A stretch of 6,028 nucleotides of DNA from an uncultured Holophagaceae bacterium (GTDB lineage: Bacteria > Acidobacteriota > Holophagae > Holophagales > Holophagaceae), in contig CAIXHJ010000001.1 in assembly GCA_903919165.1 (NCBI GenBank), positions 1 through 6,028 on the forward strand. Direction: 5' to 3'. Below, in pieces: positions 5,193 through 6,028 of this stretch (within the stretch, counting starts at the first letter, position 1; every line of letters starts with the position of its first letter). The translations under genes were made by a program, and so were the position numbers. The notes below the pieces were generated by a model. The model was not told where the DNA came from, ran no database searches, and saw nothing but the letters and a program-made list of their open reading frames with translations.

Positions 5193-6028
5193 ATGCGCCA
5201 TTCCCTTGAACTCCTGCTCTGCCTCACCGCCCTCCTCCCCCCGGCCCTTCCGCTCGAGGCCCAGAGTCCTCAGGAGGAGGCTCGGCTGAAACAGGTCGAG
5301 AAACGCCTGGATGGGCTCAACTGGAACCTTGACGCCCTCCGGAAGGCCGCGGACGACCAACTCTGGTTCCAGCGCCTCTCCGACGTGGCCCGGGTGGACA
5401 AGGTCACCTACACGGGCCCGCCCAATCCCAGGGGCCAGGAGACCTATGGCATCAAGAACGAGCGTCACCCTCTGAAGATCCAACAGTACGTGTTCGTACC
5501 CCGCAAGGCCGAGCCGGGCCGGAAGCTGCCGCTGATCGTGCTGCCTCACGGGGGTGTCCACGGCGACTTCAGCACCTACCACGCGCATATCGTGCGGGAG
5601 ATGATGGAGCGCGGCTACATCGTGGTGGCGCCGGACTACCGGGGCTCCACAGGCTACGGGAAAGGCCTCTACGAGGCCATCGATTACGGTGGTCTGGAGA
5701 TCGAGGACGTGGTGGCAGGCCGCGACTGGGCCGTGGAGCACCTGCCCGTGGACCCGAAGCGTTGCGCCATCGTGGGCTGGAGCCACGGGGGCCTCATCGC
5801 CCTCATGGCGGTCTTCGACCATCATGAGAAATTCGCCGCCTGTTATGCGGGAGTGCCCGTCTCCGACCTGCTGGCCCGGGTGGGCTACGCTGGGGAGGAT
5901 TACCGGGACGAGGCCATCGTCCGAACGATGTTTGGCGGGAAGACGCCCAGCGAGGATGTAGACCTTGTGCGGCGCCGCAGCCCCGTGTGGAACGTCCAGA
6001 AGCTCCGCACACCCCTATTGGTTCACAC
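5193..6028 (+). CDS. Exported S9-type (prolyl oligopeptidase-like) alpha/beta-hydrolase, 3' end cut by the window
   Basis: The frame is open to the right edge, giving 278 complete codons. Residues 1-24 look like a signal peptide: MRHS, a hydrophobic LELLLCLTALLPPALPL stretch, then a possible cleavage near EAQ-S, so the protein is probably periplasmic or secreted. Residues 25-60 are charged and helical in character. The hydrolase fold begins around 95: LPLIVLPHGG at 112-121 (oxyanion-hole HGG), APDYRGSTGYG at 146-156, and the nucleophile elbow GWSHGG at 195-200 with S197. DLLARVGYAGE and SPVWNVQKLRTPLLVH (263-278) match the S9 segment just before the catalytic aspartate, which with the histidine lies beyond the window. 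Only about 90 residues precede the hydrolase domain, so the beta-propeller of classical prolyl oligopeptidases is missing. A peptidase or an esterase are both possible. The start has GAGG (5184-5187) five bases upstream. It lies 69 bases after arnD on the same strand. Confidence 0.85.
   Translation, partial: MRHSLELLLCLTALLPPALPLEAQSPQEEARLKQVEKRLDGLNWNLDALRKAADDQLWFQRLSDVARVDKVTYTGPPNPRGQETYGIKNERHPLKIQQYVFVPRKAEPGRKLPLIVLPHGGVHGDFSTYHAHIVREMMERGYIVVAPDYRGSTGYGKGLYEAIDYGGLEIEDVVAGRDWAVEHLPVDPKRCAIVGWSHGGLIALMAVFDHHEKFAACYAGVPVSDLLARVGYAGEDYRDEAIVRTMFGGKTPSEDVDLVRRRSPVWNVQKLRTPLLVH

Noticed and set aside
5172..5825. A 217-codon open frame on the minus strand opposite the S9 hydrolase
   Set aside because: No recognisable domain, and the opposite strand carries HGG and GWSHGG hydrolase motifs with a signal peptide.

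Overview
The window is GC-rich, densely coding bacterial DNA that reads as a chromosomal metabolic region. I see no mobile element, CRISPR array, tRNA or rRNA. Two units diverge from a 256-base intergenic stretch (3977-4232).

The minus strand, read from about 3976 down to the left edge, is a compact operon for a tungsten-type aldehyde:ferredoxin oxidoreductase (AOR). Its order is a 16-cysteine polyferredoxin subunit (3500-3976), the AOR catalytic subunit (1637-3487), an FAD/NAD(P)H-dependent subunit (375-1619), a MoaD/ThiS-like sulfur carrier (124-378), and the start of one more gene leaving the window (1-99, possibly 1-123). This order matches the aorABCDE type of bacterial AOR operon known from Aromatoleum. 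There the FeS protein wires the tungstopterin subunit to a flavin subunit that handles NAD, and the last genes serve cofactor maturation.

The most notable feature is an in-frame TAG (1928-1930) at codon 520 of the AOR gene. The remaining 96 codons stay open and read as the normal conserved AOR C-terminus. The gene as given is therefore interrupted, by a recent nonsense mutation, an assembly or sequencing error, or less likely a read-through or recoded UAG.

The plus strand carries a full-length ArnD homologue (4233-5123), a deformylase of the undecaprenyl-phosphate-L-Ara4N pathway, without any other arn gene in view. It is followed by the 5' part of an exported S9-type serine hydrolase (5193 to the right edge).

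A Gram-negative organism is suggested by the lipid A-modification gene and the signal-peptide hydrolase, and an anaerobic or facultative lifestyle by the AOR. A Holophaga/Geothrix-like acidobacterium is a guess from general character only; a deltaproteobacterium or betaproteobacterium is not excluded.
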